The notes under the pieces are model-generated. The model made no database searches and had not been told where the DNA came from. It saw nothing but the letters and a program-made list of their open reading frames with translations. Source: Clostridia bacterium (lineage in GTDB: Bacteria > Bacillota > Clostridia > Oscillospirales > Ruminococcaceae). From it: 64,000 nt of DNA. Where the stretch lies: positions 29,571 through 93,570 of the forward strand of contig JAGKVC010000001.1 in assembly GCA_021152595.1 (NCBI GenBank). Reading direction: 5' to 3'. Positions within the stretch are counted from its first letter, which is position 1. Each line of letters opens with the position of its first letter. The position numbers and the translations under genes are program-made. Positions 28,776 to 37,217 of this stretch are shown piece after piece.

Positions 28776-29951
28776 ATGAAAGTGAATCATCATGCTCTGG
28801 AACTGGAGCAGAACTATTTGTTTTCGGAGGTTGCAAAGCGCATCCGTGCATTTCAGGCGGCAAATCCGTCGCGTGAGCTGTTAAAGCTCAGCATCGGGGA
28901 TGTCACCCGTCCGCTGAGCCGCGTTGTCACCGATGAAATGAAAGCCGCCGCGGAGGATATGTCCCATGCGGAGACCTTCCACGGCTACGGTGCCGAGCAG
29001 GGCGAGCTGTTCCTGCGTGAGGCGATCGCCGGTTATTACGCACAGCGCGGCACGCAGATTGCGCCGGATGATATTTTCATCAGCGACGGTGCAAAATGCG
29101 ACCTCGGCAACCTCTGTGATCTGTTTGATGCGGATAATACCGTGCTGCTGCCGAATCCGGTCTACCCTGTGTATTTTGATACGAGCATCATGTCCGGCAG
29201 ACGCGTGATCTTTGCGGCAGGCACAAAGGAAAACGGCTTCCTGCCGATGCCCGATCACAGTGTGCATGCGGATATCATCTATCTCTGTTCGCCGAATAAC
29301 CCGACCGGCGCTGTTTACAGCAGGGAGCAGCTTGCGGAATGGATTTCCTATGCAAAGGCGAACGGCGCACTGATTCTCTTTGATGCAGCATATGAGGCAT
29401 ATATCCGCGATCCGGCGCTGCCGCACAGCATCTTTGAGATTGCCGGTGCTGCGGACTGTGCCATCGAGATCAATTCGCTCTCGAAGACTGCCGGATTCAC
29501 CGGTGTCCGCTGCGGCTGGACGGTCGTGCCGAAAACGCTGCGGTTTGACGGCGCATCGCTGCATGATATGTGGTTCCGGCGCATGGCGACAAAATACAAC
29601 GGCACATCGTATATCATTCAGCGCGCTGCTGCGAAGGTTTTTTCGCCGGAGGGACTTGCTGCCGCGCATGCCGATATTGATTACTATATGGAAAATGCGC
29701 AGATCATCAAATCGGCGCTGACCGCCGCAGGAATCCACTCTGTCGGCGGAGAAAATGCGCCGTATGTCTGGTTTGAGGCACCGGCGCATGCGGAGTCATG
29801 GGATTGCTTCGATACGCTGCTCAATCAGTACGGCATTGCCGGTACGCCCGGTGTCGGCTTCGGCACGGCAGGGCAGGGGTGGATGCGGTTCTCATCCTTC
29901 TGCACGAGAGAAACCGCAAATCAGGCTGCCGCATATCTTGCGAAGCTGTAA
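28776..29951 (+). CDS. dapL: LL-diaminopimelate aminotransferase
   Basis: 391 residues; ATG at 28776 behind GGAAAGGAAAAGATCC. A PLP-dependent fold-type I aminotransferase turning tetrahydrodipicolinate directly into LL-diaminopimelate. Family marks are LLKLSIGDVTRPL, FHGYGAEQGELFLREAIA, IFISDGAKCDLGN, YLCSPNNPTGAVYS, and the PLP-lysine region EINSLSKTAGFTGVRCGW. It follows the CarB-DapF fusion by 26 bp and precedes lysA, giving dapF-dapL-lysA order. Confidence 0.95.
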   Translation: MKVNHHALELEQNYLFSEVAKRIRAFQAANPSRELLKLSIGDVTRPLSRVVTDEMKAAAEDMSHAETFHGYGAEQGELFLREAIAGYYAQRGTQIAPDDIFISDGAKCDLGNLCDLFDADNTVLLPNPVYPVYFDTSIMSGRRVIFAAGTKENGFLPMPDHSVHADIIYLCSPNNPTGAVYSREQLAEWISYAKANGALILFDAAYEAYIRDPALPHSIFEIAGAADCAIEINSLSKTAGFTGVRCGWTVVPKTLRFDGASLHDMWFRRMATKYNGTSYIIQRAAAKVFSPEGLAAAHADIDYYMENAQIIKSALTAAGIHSVGGENAPYVWFEAPAHAESWDCFDTLLNQYGIAGTPGVGFGTAGQGWMRFSSFCTRETANQAAAYLAKL

Positions 29952-29985
29952 TACAATCCGCGCATATTTGTAAGGAGCAGGAGAG

Positions 29986-31260
29986 ATGACAATGAAAAAA
30001 ATACCGTTTATTACAAAAGCACAGGCAGAGGAAATCGCCGCACAGTATCCGACGCCGTTTCATATCTATGACGAGCGCGGCATCCGCGAAAATGCGCGTC
30101 TCGTCAGAAAGGCATTTGCATGGAACAAGGGCTTTCGGGAATATTTTGCCGTGAAGGCAACGCCGAATCCGTTTATCCTGAAAATCCTGAAGGAGGAGGG
30201 CTGCGGCGTGGACTGCTCCTCGCTCACCGAATTGCAGCTTTCCGATGCATGCGGATTTTCCGGCAGTGATATCATGTTCTCCTCGAATGTGACGCCTGCT
30301 GCGGATTATCAGCTTGCCTATCAGCTCGGTGCCTATATCAATCTCGATGATATCACGCATATCGAATATCTCGAAAAGCTGACCGGCATTCCGGAGACGA
30401 TCTGCTGCCGCTTCAATGCAGGCGGTGATTTCAAGATCTCGACTTTTGTCATGGATAAGCCGCAGGATGCAAAATACGGCTTCACGCGCGAGCAGATGTT
30501 TGAGGGCTTCCGGATGCTGATGCAGAAGGGCGCAAAGCATTTCGGCATTCACGCATTCCTCGCCTCGAATACCGTGACGAATGACTACTATCCGACACTT
30601 GCGCGGCAGATGTTTCAGCTTGCCGCGGATCTGAAACGGGAGACCGGCGCGGATATCCGCTTCATCAATCTGTCCGGCGGCGTGGGGATTGCCTATCAGC
30701 CGGAGCAGACGCCGAATGATATCCTTGCAATCGGCGAGGGCGTGCGCAAGGTCTATGAGGAGATTCTCGTACCGGCAGGGCTCGGCGATGCCGCAATCTT
30801 CACGGAAATGGGAAGATTCATGCTCGCACCCTACGGCGCACTGGTGACGCGCGTGCTGCATCAGAAGCATATCTACAAGGATTATGTCGGCTGCGACGCC
30901 TGCGCTGCAAATCTGATGCGTCCGGCGATGTACGGCGCGTATCATCATATCACCGTACTGGGCAAGGAGGATGTGCCCTGTACGCAGCTCTATGACGTGA
31001 CGGGCGGTCTCTGCGAAAATAACGATAAATTTGCGATCGACCGGATGCTGCCGCCTGTGGAGAACGGCGACCTGCTCTATATCCATGATACAGGCGCACA
31101 CGGTTTCTCGATGGGCTATAACTATAACGGCAAGCTGCGTTCTGCGGAGCTGCTGCTCTGTGAGGACGGTACCGTGAAAATGATCCGCCGCGCTGAGACA
31201 CCGGCAGATTATTTTGCGACCTTCGATTTCTGCGATATTCTGGACAAATACCGGAAATGA
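29986..31260 (+). CDS. lysA: Diaminopimelate decarboxylase
   Basis: 424 residues, alanine-racemase-like (fold III) PLP enzyme. PLP lysine in REYFAVKATPNPFIL; FNAGGDFKIS, HAFLASNT and EMGRFMLAPYG mark the barrel and second domain, with CDACAANLMRPAMYGAYHH near the active site of the partner subunit. It converts meso-diaminopimelate to lysine, the last step after DapF and DapL upstream. Two closely spaced ATGs (29986 and 29992) share an AAGGAGCAGGAG site. Some residues differ from textbook LysA, so a related decarboxylase remains possible, but the operon argues for LysA. Confidence 0.85.
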   Translation: MTMKKIPFITKAQAEEIAAQYPTPFHIYDERGIRENARLVRKAFAWNKGFREYFAVKATPNPFILKILKEEGCGVDCSSLTELQLSDACGFSGSDIMFSSNVTPAADYQLAYQLGAYINLDDITHIEYLEKLTGIPETICCRFNAGGDFKISTFVMDKPQDAKYGFTREQMFEGFRMLMQKGAKHFGIHAFLASNTVTNDYYPTLARQMFQLAADLKRETGADIRFINLSGGVGIAYQPEQTPNDILAIGEGVRKVYEEILVPAGLGDAAIFTEMGRFMLAPYGALVTRVLHQKHIYKDYVGCDACAANLMRPAMYGAYHHITVLGKEDVPCTQLYDVTGGLCENNDKFAIDRMLPPVENGDLLYIHDTGAHGFSMGYNYNGKLRSAELLLCEDGTVKMIRRAETPADYFATFDFCDILDKYRK

Positions 31261-31275
31261 TCCTTGCATAAAAAA

Positions 31276-31303
31276 AAAGCCATCCGTTCAACGGGTGGCT
31301 TTT
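31276..31303 (+). terminator. Terminator of the carA-lysA operon
   Basis: Stem AAAGCCATCCGT / ACGGGTGGCTTT (one G-U pair) 15 bp after the lysA stop, with an A run before and T-rich tail after. Confidence 0.85.
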
Positions 31304-31415
31304 GATTCTGATAGGGTAGTTTTTTGACGCCGATGAAGAAGCTGAACTGCAAACACAGACAAATGCAGGACATGTCTGATTCTGCGCTTTCAGATCATAA
31401 ACAGATTTCTTCCGT

Positions 31416-31937
31416 TTACTGAATTGCATTGCAGAATAATAATCTGAGTGACAGCAGCAATATGTATATTCCGTAGCAAACAGCCAGCGACAGAATTCCA
31501 AACATGATATTGATTATATTGTATTGACTGATGTCTGATTTTTTAATCGAAACAATCAATAGAGCTGCGGCTGCGGCGAAAGAAGCCGTACCGCAAATGA
31601 CGGGATGTGTACCGAGTAAAAAAAGAAGGGGCAATTCAATTACAGTATATTCTAATTCCAGTTTGGGATAATACGAAATGCTTTTTCCGCAGCATTTGCT
31701 TTTGCCGTGAAGCAGTTTGCTTCCGATGAAAGGGAGCGTATAGAGCGTAGGAATCCGTGCGCCGCAATAATCACAAATGCAGTGACCTGAAAAAAGAAAT
31801 GTGCGATTCTTTTTGTCGGCGCGAAATACAATCGTAGTGAACCACCCGCTGAGTGCAACTGTCATAACAGTACATATCACATACATGACCGCGGACATAA
31901 TCAGTTGGTATTTTTCCGTTGAATTCATAATCTCCAT
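31416..31937 (-). CDS. Membrane protein with prepilin-peptidase N-terminal-like domain
   Basis: 173 residues with about five membrane helices. A cytoplasmic loop holds C-x-x-C pairs and a pattern close to the zinc-binding N-terminal domain of A24 prepilin peptidases: CDYCGARIPTLYTLPFIGSKLL then KSKCCGKSISYYPKLELEY (two adjacent pieces). A later KKSDISQYNIINIMFG resembles the first catalytic Asp region, but the second GxGD Asp motif is absent, so peptidase activity is doubtful. It is the last gene of the minus-strand peptide operon and sits 9 bp after a thioredoxin gene. A role in processing or folding the hydrophobic peptides is inference. Confidence 0.6.
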   Translation of the reverse strand: MEIMNSTEKYQLIMSAVMYVICTVMTVALSGWFTTIVFRADKKNRTFLFSGHCICDYCGARIPTLYTLPFIGSKLLHGKSKCCGKSISYYPKLELEYTVIELPLLFLLGTHPVICGTASFAAAAALLIVSIKKSDISQYNIINIMFGILSLAVCYGIYILLLSLRLLFCNAIQ

Positions 31938-31946
31938 GCCTCTTTG

Positions 31947-32393
31947 TTAATAATTGCCGCTGATCCCGGAGACTGCTGACCGAATGATATCTTCATTCAG
32001 ATTGTCTTTAATGATCTGAACCTTATGATTCTGAACCAGAATCAGTGAAGGCGTTTTGAAGATTTCATATCGGTTGAGTGTTTCCTGATCTTCTTCTGTC
32101 AGATCTGAGACATCAATTATGCCGCATTGCACTTTTTCGTCTTTACAAACGGTATTCAGAATTTGCTTGCATTCAGCACAGCTTTCGCAATACGGATCAG
32201 TAAACAGGAAAAGCCTGTTTCCCTCTGCCTCCAGTACCTGCGCGACATTTCCGGATGAAACAGGAACAAACACATCTGCATGATGATGTAAGCAAACGAA
32301 AACAGCCAGCACAGAGATCAAAAACAATGAAATGAACACAACCGTTCGGGCGAGCTTTGGCTGCTTCTGATTTCCCTCAGAATTGTTTTTCAC
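31947..32393 (-). CDS. Membrane-anchored thioredoxin-like protein
   Basis: 148 residues: an N-terminal anchor (about residues 15-36), then a thioredoxin fold with LFLFTDPYCESCAECKQIL (cysteines spaced C-x-x-C-x-x-C) and a cis-Pro region FKTPSLILV. It would act outside the membrane as a thiol-disulfide carrier. It overlaps the start region of the neighbouring CEKC protein by 17 bp, so the two are translated together. The additional cysteine beyond CxxC is unusual. Confidence 0.75.
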   Translation of the reverse strand: MKNNSEGNQKQPKLARTVVFISLFLISVLAVFVCLHHHADVFVPVSSGNVAQVLEAEGNRLFLFTDPYCESCAECKQILNTVCKDEKVQCGIIDVSDLTEEDQETLNRYEIFKTPSLILVQNHKVQIIKDNLNEDIIRSAVSGISGNY

Positions 32394-32874
32394 TGATTAC
32401 CTCCTTGAATTCATCACTGGAAGCAATCGCAGAATGTTTGATTCCGTTATAAAAATACACCGGTACCACGCTGAGGTTATTGTCCTCCAGTTCATCTTCA
32501 ATAATCGAGAGAACTTGCTCGTTTTCTTTTTTGATGCTTCCGGAATCAGACGGCTTATTGTAAAGCGTTTCCAGTTCATCATATTTCAGATTCAAGCAGT
32601 CATCGTTCTGATAAAAAGCACGATTCACAGGTTTGTATATAATGCAGTAGTCTCCGGAACTGATCATTTCCCTGATACATCCTGAAACTGCTTTACTGAA
32701 CCGTTCACATTTTTCGCATTGAAAGCTCGTAAAAATCACAAGCCGATTGGGCGCATTCTTATTTCCGTAAATCAGTCCGGTATCGGAGAACGAATAGACT
32801 TTTTCTTTTCTGGTTACTTCATAGACAGTTCCGATTCCGATCAATAAAGCCAGTATGATTAGAAATTTTTTCAT
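32377..32874 (-). CDS. Membrane-anchored DsbA/thioredoxin-like protein
   Basis: 165 residues; one N-terminal membrane helix (FLIILALLIGIGTVY), then APNRLVIFTSFQCEKCERF with a CEKC active site and a late VVPVYFYNG cis-Pro motif, as in DsbA-type oxidoreductases with a helical insertion. Likely extracytoplasmic, acting on Cys residues of the exported peptides. It overlaps the 98-residue membrane protein by 4 bp. Confidence 0.75.
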   Translation of the reverse strand: MKKFLIILALLIGIGTVYEVTRKEKVYSFSDTGLIYGNKNAPNRLVIFTSFQCEKCERFSKAVSGCIREMISSGDYCIIYKPVNRAFYQNDDCLNLKYDELETLYNKPSDSGSIKKENEQVLSIIEDELEDNNLSVVPVYFYNGIKHSAIASSDEFKEVISEKQF

Positions 32875-33167
32875 TTTTCAACAACATCTTCTTTTTTCTT
32901 GCCCAGCAAGGTCTGCATCAGAAAAATGAGAAGAGCAAGAATCACAAAGATTGCACCGATTACAAGGAAAAGAGAATTTCCAAATACAATCGAAGTGAAA
33001 TGACCGCCGTTATCAGCGCTCTCCGTTACAAATTCGACCAGTTCAAACGGATATTTCATACTTTTCTCCGTGAAAAAGCAGTACATAAAACCGCCTGCGA
33101 TCGTCACAAATGAACCAAGAAGCGTAATAAAAAACGAAATTCCAAGAGAGTTAGATAATTTTTTCAT
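32871..33167 (-). CDS. Small two-helix membrane protein, unknown
   Basis: 98 residues with two membrane helices (about 8-30 and 65-88), separated by a short acidic outer segment, and a basic/acidic C-terminal tail. Preceded by GGAGGACTAC. No family recognised; within the peptide operon it could be a transport accessory or an immunity protein, which is a guess from context. Confidence 0.6.
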   Translation of the reverse strand: MKKLSNSLGISFFITLLGSFVTIAGGFMYCFFTEKSMKYPFELVEFVTESADNGGHFTSIVFGNSLFLVIGAIFVILALLIFLMQTLLGKKKEDVVEK

Positions 33168-33206
33168 AGTAGTCCTCCTTAAAATACTGATTTGTTATTG
33201 AATGGT

Positions 33207-34694
33207 TTATTCAGCTTTATACCAGCGTTTCTGATTCATCCATATTCCGCCGATTATGCTGCATATAAATACGCAAGCAGTTAAAACAATTTTACCGGCA
33301 TGATTGAGCGGGATAATCCTTGTGAATACATAAAACAGCGGTAAAATGATGAGCAGCACGGTAATGATTCCTGCTGCCTGCGCGGTCGGAACCTCCGGAT
33401 TCTTCGGAATCAATATCCCCATAAAATTGAAAGAAACAGAAAACACCAGCAAAAAAATGACACCGAGCAGGCTGTATTTCAGTCCGTTGAATGAACTGAA
33501 ATATATCATATTCAAAATGATGTAAATAAAGGCAGAATAGATCAATGCGCCCAGCAGCTTCGTAACATATAACAATAAGGGAGAAACACCGAGCTGCTTG
33601 TAAAGCCTTATATACTTTAGATCCAGACTGTATGAATTGAATACGGGTAATGTCGAAACAGCAGCAAGAACGATGACAACTGTTAAGTTCTCTGTATTGA
33701 ATCCGAATTTTATCCTGCAAAGAATTGCTGCAAGAAGAATCAGCAGAATCAGAAGGAAATTATCTTCATTTCTGACATTAAACTTCAGTTCTTTCATAAG
33801 CAGCGTTTGTGCCTTGTTCGATGTGAAACGCCAATTTTGCAGAAATTTCAGCGGACGCTGCTCGCATTTTGAGCGATCAGTACTGACAGCTAATAAAAAT
33901 GCAGCAATAATACCCGCAACGATCAAGAAATAAATCAGGGGATTGATTGAAACGCTTAACTGTTTCCGGAAAAGCATTGCATAAATTCCGGAACCGATAT
34001 AAATCGGCTGATAGGAATACGCCTGATAATCCGTCAGATACTCCGAGTAATTTTTCAGCTGCATGAACACGTACAGAGATGAAAGGATGATCGAAAAAGA
34101 AAGCGAGATATTTAAGAAATACGGAATATGCAGATGATATGTAATGAATACGAAAATATGATAAAATGTCTCGATCAACAGCAGCGAAAGCACAGACTGA
34201 ATAAAGGAAGATGCCAATACCGTCAGGATCACGCCGATCGAAACCTGATTCACAAACATTGCAGGGAGATATAAAATGATCATCAGAATCATGACACACA
34301 TGATAATATTGAGCATCTGCGGTAAGATGATGCCGAGCTTTCGGTATATATTTTTAATCGGCATCCATGAAAGCACTTGTTCCAGTGTACTGCTGTCAGA
34401 TGAAATAAATGAAAAAACAGCAAAGAAAGCAACCGTCATGATAAATGCGGTTAAACTCTGTGAAATCACAAGGAGATATACCGAGCTTGCATCTCCGCTT
34501 AAAAACAGGCTGACGACCTCATTGGAAAGAAGGTAACCGCCAATGACTCCGAATACCAGAACACATATTATAATTGAAGCTGCAATTATTTTTTTCGTTG
34601 CGGTATCCAGAAATTTCTTCAGATTATTCGATAATATTTTCTGGTATATATTACATACCAGCAATAATTTCTTCAATTCGTTCACTTCTTTCAC
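33207..34694 (-). CDS. ABC transporter permease of the peptide operon
   Basis: 495 residues with roughly twelve membrane helices and no nucleotide-binding motif; a split pattern of two six-helix halves resembles ABC-2 type exporter permeases. It overlaps the ATPase gene by 44 bp. The listed start is a GTG; internal starts are possible since no strong ribosome-binding site is evident. Likely exports the modified peptides or confers self-protection. Confidence 0.75.
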   Translation of the reverse strand: MKEVNELKKLLLVCNIYQKILSNNLKKFLDTATKKIIAASIIICVLVFGVIGGYLLSNEVVSLFLSGDASSVYLLVISQSLTAFIMTVAFFAVFSFISSDSSTLEQVLSWMPIKNIYRKLGIILPQMLNIIMCVMILMIILYLPAMFVNQVSIGVILTVLASSFIQSVLSLLLIETFYHIFVFITYHLHIPYFLNISLSFSIILSSLYVFMQLKNYSEYLTDYQAYSYQPIYIGSGIYAMLFRKQLSVSINPLIYFLIVAGIIAAFLLAVSTDRSKCEQRPLKFLQNWRFTSNKAQTLLMKELKFNVRNEDNFLLILLILLAAILCRIKFGFNTENLTVVIVLAAVSTLPVFNSYSLDLKYIRLYKQLGVSPLLLYVTKLLGALIYSAFIYIILNMIYFSSFNGLKYSLLGVIFLLVFSVSFNFMGILIPKNPEVPTAQAAGIITVLLIILPLFYVFTRIIPLNHAGKIVLTACVFICSIIGGIWMNQKRWYKAE

Positions 34695-35397
34695 TTAATA
34701 CTGAGGATTTCATAAACACTTCTTCCATATTATCAGCATCGTAACGGCTTTTCAGTTCTTCAGCAGTACCCTCTGCAATCAGAGCGCCGCCGGAAATGAT
34801 GGAAAATCTGTCACAATACGATTCCGCTGCGGAGAGATTGTGCGTGGACATCAGGATACTGCCGCCTGCCGCCTGATACTTTTTCATGAGCTTTTTCAAT
34901 GAGACAATGGACTCGACATCCAGTCCGCGGGTGGGTTCATCAAGAATAATCAGCTTGCATTCCAGCATAAATGCGCAAATAAGCTGGAGCTTTTTTCGCA
35001 TACCGTGTGAATATGTTGATACGATCTGCTTCAGAGCACCCTGCATAGAAAACAATTCAATTAGTGAATTCCGTTTCACTTCATCATGCTTTCCGTACAT
35101 TGCGGAGATGAAATCAATGTATTCTTCCCCGCTCAGAGAATCAATCAGGATTGTTTCATCTGCAACATAAGCGATGGATTGCTTGTATTCTTCTTTTCCG
35201 CACGGGAGACCGTTAAAGCTGATGGATCCGGATGTCATGGGAATAACGTCCAGTACACAGTTGATCAGCGTTGTTTTACCGGAACCGTTCGGTCCTGCGA
35301 TACATACAATTTCTGAATCAGCCATTGAAAGACTAAAATTTTCAATTCCGGTTATTCCGTTGGAATATTTCTTGGTAACATTTTCTATTTTGAGCAT
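34651..35397 (-). CDS. ABC transporter ATP-binding protein of the peptide operon
   Basis: 248 residues; ATG at 35397 preferred because AAAGGTGATTCAG stands before it. Walker A GPNGSGKTT, signature region YSHGMRKKLQLI, Walker B KLIILDEPTRGLD, and a switch His (STHNLSAAE) are intact. It pairs with the permease downstream. Some 350 bp and a terminator-like hairpin separate it from the peptide genes, so its expression may be lower than theirs or start separately. Confidence 0.88.
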   Translation of the reverse strand: MLKIENVTKKYSNGITGIENFSLSMADSEIVCIAGPNGSGKTTLINCVLDVIPMTSGSISFNGLPCGKEEYKQSIAYVADETILIDSLSGEEYIDFISAMYGKHDEVKRNSLIELFSMQGALKQIVSTYSHGMRKKLQLICAFMLECKLIILDEPTRGLDVESIVSLKKLMKKYQAAGGSILMSTHNLSAAESYCDRFSIISGGALIAEGTAEELKSRYDADNMEEVFMKSSVLSERSERIEEIIAGM

Positions 35398-35630
35398 CTG
35401 AATCACCTTTGCTAACGAAATTGGATCGAATTGATCATCATATATCCGGTTGTTTCTCCGCAGAGAAGCACATCAGCCTTCAATGTACAGCGGAAAGAGA
35501 GCAGCATGATCGCCATTCAGTCCGATGAATGCAGGCAGTACGGATTTTCACAGATCTTAGACATGGTTGTGTCCGGCATTCATTTGATATGCCGTTATTT
35601 TCTGTCAGGAAAAAGACTATGTAACTGTAA
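35398..35630. other. Intergenic stretch before the transporter genes
   Basis: AT-rich, with a weak plus-strand frame that I do not trust (no family, no ribosome-binding site in the right place). Possibly contains a transporter promoter, not identified. Confidence 0.4.
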
Positions 35631-35660
35631 ATAACAAAACAAAATATAGCTCAATGAAAT
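35631..35660 (+). repeat. Inverted repeat, left copy, flanking the peptide genes
   Basis: Carries the core AAAATATAGCTCAATGA (35641-35657). The reverse complement of 36301-36330 matches it at 26 of 30 positions, with the 17-base core perfect. The pair encloses both peptide genes (about 640 bp apart). Confidence 0.85.
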
Positions 35661-35677
35661 ATAGGATTTTTATTTGC

Positions 35678-35710
35678 TGAAAATGTGCGGGAACAATGCT
35701 TCTTCCCCGC
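35678..35710 (-). terminator. Terminator or attenuator after the second peptide gene
   Basis: On the minus strand GCGGGGAA / TTCCCGC with one bulged G, a 9-nt loop and ACATTTT after it. It lies 54 bp past the stop of the 35764 gene and could cap a short abundant peptide transcript while letting some read-through reach the transporter genes. Confidence 0.5.
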
Positions 35711-35763
35711 CTCTTGATACAGGAAATTCTGAAATCAAAGCAGGCCGGAAAGATGACAACTGA

Positions 35764-35982
35764 TTACATGCAGCCAAACTTTACAGAGTGTCTGTTGTTG
35801 ACAAACTCATAATAGCCGCCCCACTGCATGCCCTTCGCCTGGCAGAACAGAATCATAGCGGCAACGAGAGATACAGCAATCAGTGCCAGAATAATAACTG
35901 CAACAACCCATTCTGCGATTTCATCAGCAGCAACTGCACAATTGGTGGTCTCAGCCAGCATAGTAGGTTTCTGATATTTCAT
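35764..35982 (-). CDS. Putative RiPP/bacteriocin-like precursor peptide 2
   Basis: 72 residues; ATG at 35982 behind AAGGAGGAAAAAGAA. Starts MKYQKPTML, has a single Cys15 followed by AVAADE, one long hydrophobic helix (about 24-47) ending in Cys47, then KGMQWGGYYE and a C-terminal NRHSVKFGCM with penultimate Cys71. Aligned without gaps to the neighbouring peptide, 43 of 72 positions are identical by hand count, including all three Cys and the GGYYE and VKxGC parts. The MxYQKPTM start resembles leader regions of several clostridial RiPP precursors. Modification and activity are inferred from the neighbouring enzymes, not shown. Confidence 0.8.
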   Translation of the reverse strand: MKYQKPTMLAETTNCAVAADEIAEWVVAVIILALIAVSLVAAMILFCQAKGMQWGGYYEFVNNRHSVKFGCM

Positions 35983-36067
35983 TTCTTTTTCCTCCTTAGA
36001 GAACAATTATTGTTAAAATGTTATTTTGATTCGATTCAGGTGTTACATACCTTGACAAACTGCAATA

Positions 36068-36286
36068 TTAGATGCAGCCGATTTTCACTGCACGCCGGTT
36101 CTCAAGAACCTCGTAATAACCGCCGAAGCTCATACCTTTGAACTCGCAGAACAAAAGCATGGCAGCGATAAGAGACAGAGCGATTGCAGCAAGCACGATA
36201 ATTGCGACAACATACCACACGATCTCATCTGCTTCGATTGCGCAATGATCGGATGCCTGAATCATTGTCGGTTTCTGATAAGCCAT
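36068..36286 (-). CDS. Putative RiPP/bacteriocin-like precursor peptide 1
   Basis: 72 residues; ATG at 36286 after CAGGAGGTAAAA. MAYQKPTMI start, Cys15-Ala-Ile-x-Ala-Asp-Glu, hydrophobic helix (about 23-47) ending Phe-Cys47, KGMSFGGYYE, then NRRAVKIGCI. It lies 55 bp downstream of the PqqD-M50 gene and 85 bp before its paralogue, each with its own strong ribosome-binding site, which suits high-level production. No Gly-Gly leader cleavage site is visible; cleavage may be by the M50 protease near or within the helix. Confidence 0.82.
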   Translation of the reverse strand: MAYQKPTMIQASDHCAIEADEIVWYVVAIIVLAAIALSLIAAMLLFCEFKGMSFGGYYEVLENRRAVKIGCI

Positions 36287-36300
36287 TTTTACCTCCTGTT

Positions 36301-36330
36301 TTCTCATTGAGCTATATTTTCTTTTGTCAT
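36301..36330 (-). repeat. Inverted repeat, right copy, in the leader of precursor 1
   Basis: Reading the minus strand, the AAAATATAGCTCAATGA core (36319-36303) lies just before the CAGGAGG of the first peptide gene. Partner of 35631-35660. Confidence 0.85.
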
Positions 36331-36341
36331 TTGCAATTTGA

Positions 36342-37196
36342 TTAGCCTCTTAGGATTTTCATCAATAACAAATTGAATATTTCTTTTCCGTCTCCGCTGA
36401 TCGGAAGCAAATTCAGCAGCTGCACACTTAATCCAATCGAGAAAAACAGACAAAAAATATTATGAAAACACGGAACGCCGCACAAATACAGAATGATTCC
36501 GGCAATTCCGATTAAACCGCTGATTCCGCCGCCGCAAATTTTCGTAAGAAATGTCTCATTGAAAATCTTTCGGACAAACATAAGCGTTAATCCCTTCTTT
36601 ACCATAAAACCGCCTTTCGGTTCTTTTCTTCGGTAAAGAAGAACATGGGTTGTTTCATGCAGAACAGTACCGATCAGTGCTCCTAAGAGAAATGAAAATA
36701 CAATTCCTATAATCCGGAATGCAAACGCAGCCGGAAGTCCGGCCAGAACTGCCGCGGCGGAAATAATGAGCGGCAGCAGCAGTGCAACAGCCGCAGCCCC
36801 GCTGAACATTTTTCCAACAATTAAAAGTTCATGCGCAAAAACCAAAAATGGAGATTCCGAATTGATGTCTATTCTTTTGTAGTATTTTTCTGCAAGGAAC
36901 AGAGAGCGCAGTACGCCTGATATTCCGGGCTGAATACAGTTCACCAAATACTGTGAATTACTCGTAAGGATAAACTCCCGGACATCATTGGAAACCTCGG
37001 CTTTTTCATCTTCGGCGACTTCACAATCTGCACAAATCTTTTCTGTGATTTGCCCAATATTGTTTGTTCCGTCACAGTATTCAAGGATTTTTTCAGAGAT
37101 CGGGTTAAGCTGGTAGGAACGGTCTGTCTTATGATCATAGACTGAGCCGCTTCGTACTTCAACATTTTGACAAATTTGCGGGATGATATTGTTCAT
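36342..37196 (-). CDS. PqqD-like recognition domain fused to M50 (site-2) membrane metalloprotease
   Basis: 284 residues. Residues about 10-90 have the PqqD pattern (VYDHKTDRSYQLNPISEKILEYCDG ... ITEKIC ... VSNDVREFIL, given in pieces), a fold that binds RiPP leader peptides. From residue 120 on there are four to five membrane helices with HETTH (zinc-binding HExxH) and a second motif LLPISGDGKEIF that fits NxxPxxxxDG of site-2 proteases. The combination suggests an enzyme that holds the leader of the adjacent peptides and cuts in or near the membrane. It is the gene immediately before the two precursors. The function is inferred from its domains and position. Confidence 0.85.
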   Translation of the reverse strand: MNNIIPQICQNVEVRSGSVYDHKTDRSYQLNPISEKILEYCDGTNNIGQITEKICADCEVAEDEKAEVSNDVREFILTSNSQYLVNCIQPGISGVLRSLFLAEKYYKRIDINSESPFLVFAHELLIVGKMFSGAAAVALLLPLIISAAAVLAGLPAAFAFRIIGIVFSFLLGALIGTVLHETTHVLLYRRKEPKGGFMVKKGLTLMFVRKIFNETFLTKICGGGISGLIGIAGIILYLCGVPCFHNIFCLFFSIGLSVQLLNLLPISGDGKEIFNLLLMKILRG

Positions 37197-37217
37197 AGTC
37201 TGTTTCTCCGGATCATT

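Noticed and set aside
35431..35634. 67-codon plus-strand frame beside the peptide genes as a third peptide
   Set aside because: No similarity to the two precursors, no suitable start signal, opposite strand.
36068..36286. The two 72-residue peptides as prepilins
   Set aside because: They have a hydrophobic helix and a prepilin-peptidase-like gene nearby, but no Gly-Phe type cleavage site or Glu5, and the C-terminal part is too short for a pilin.
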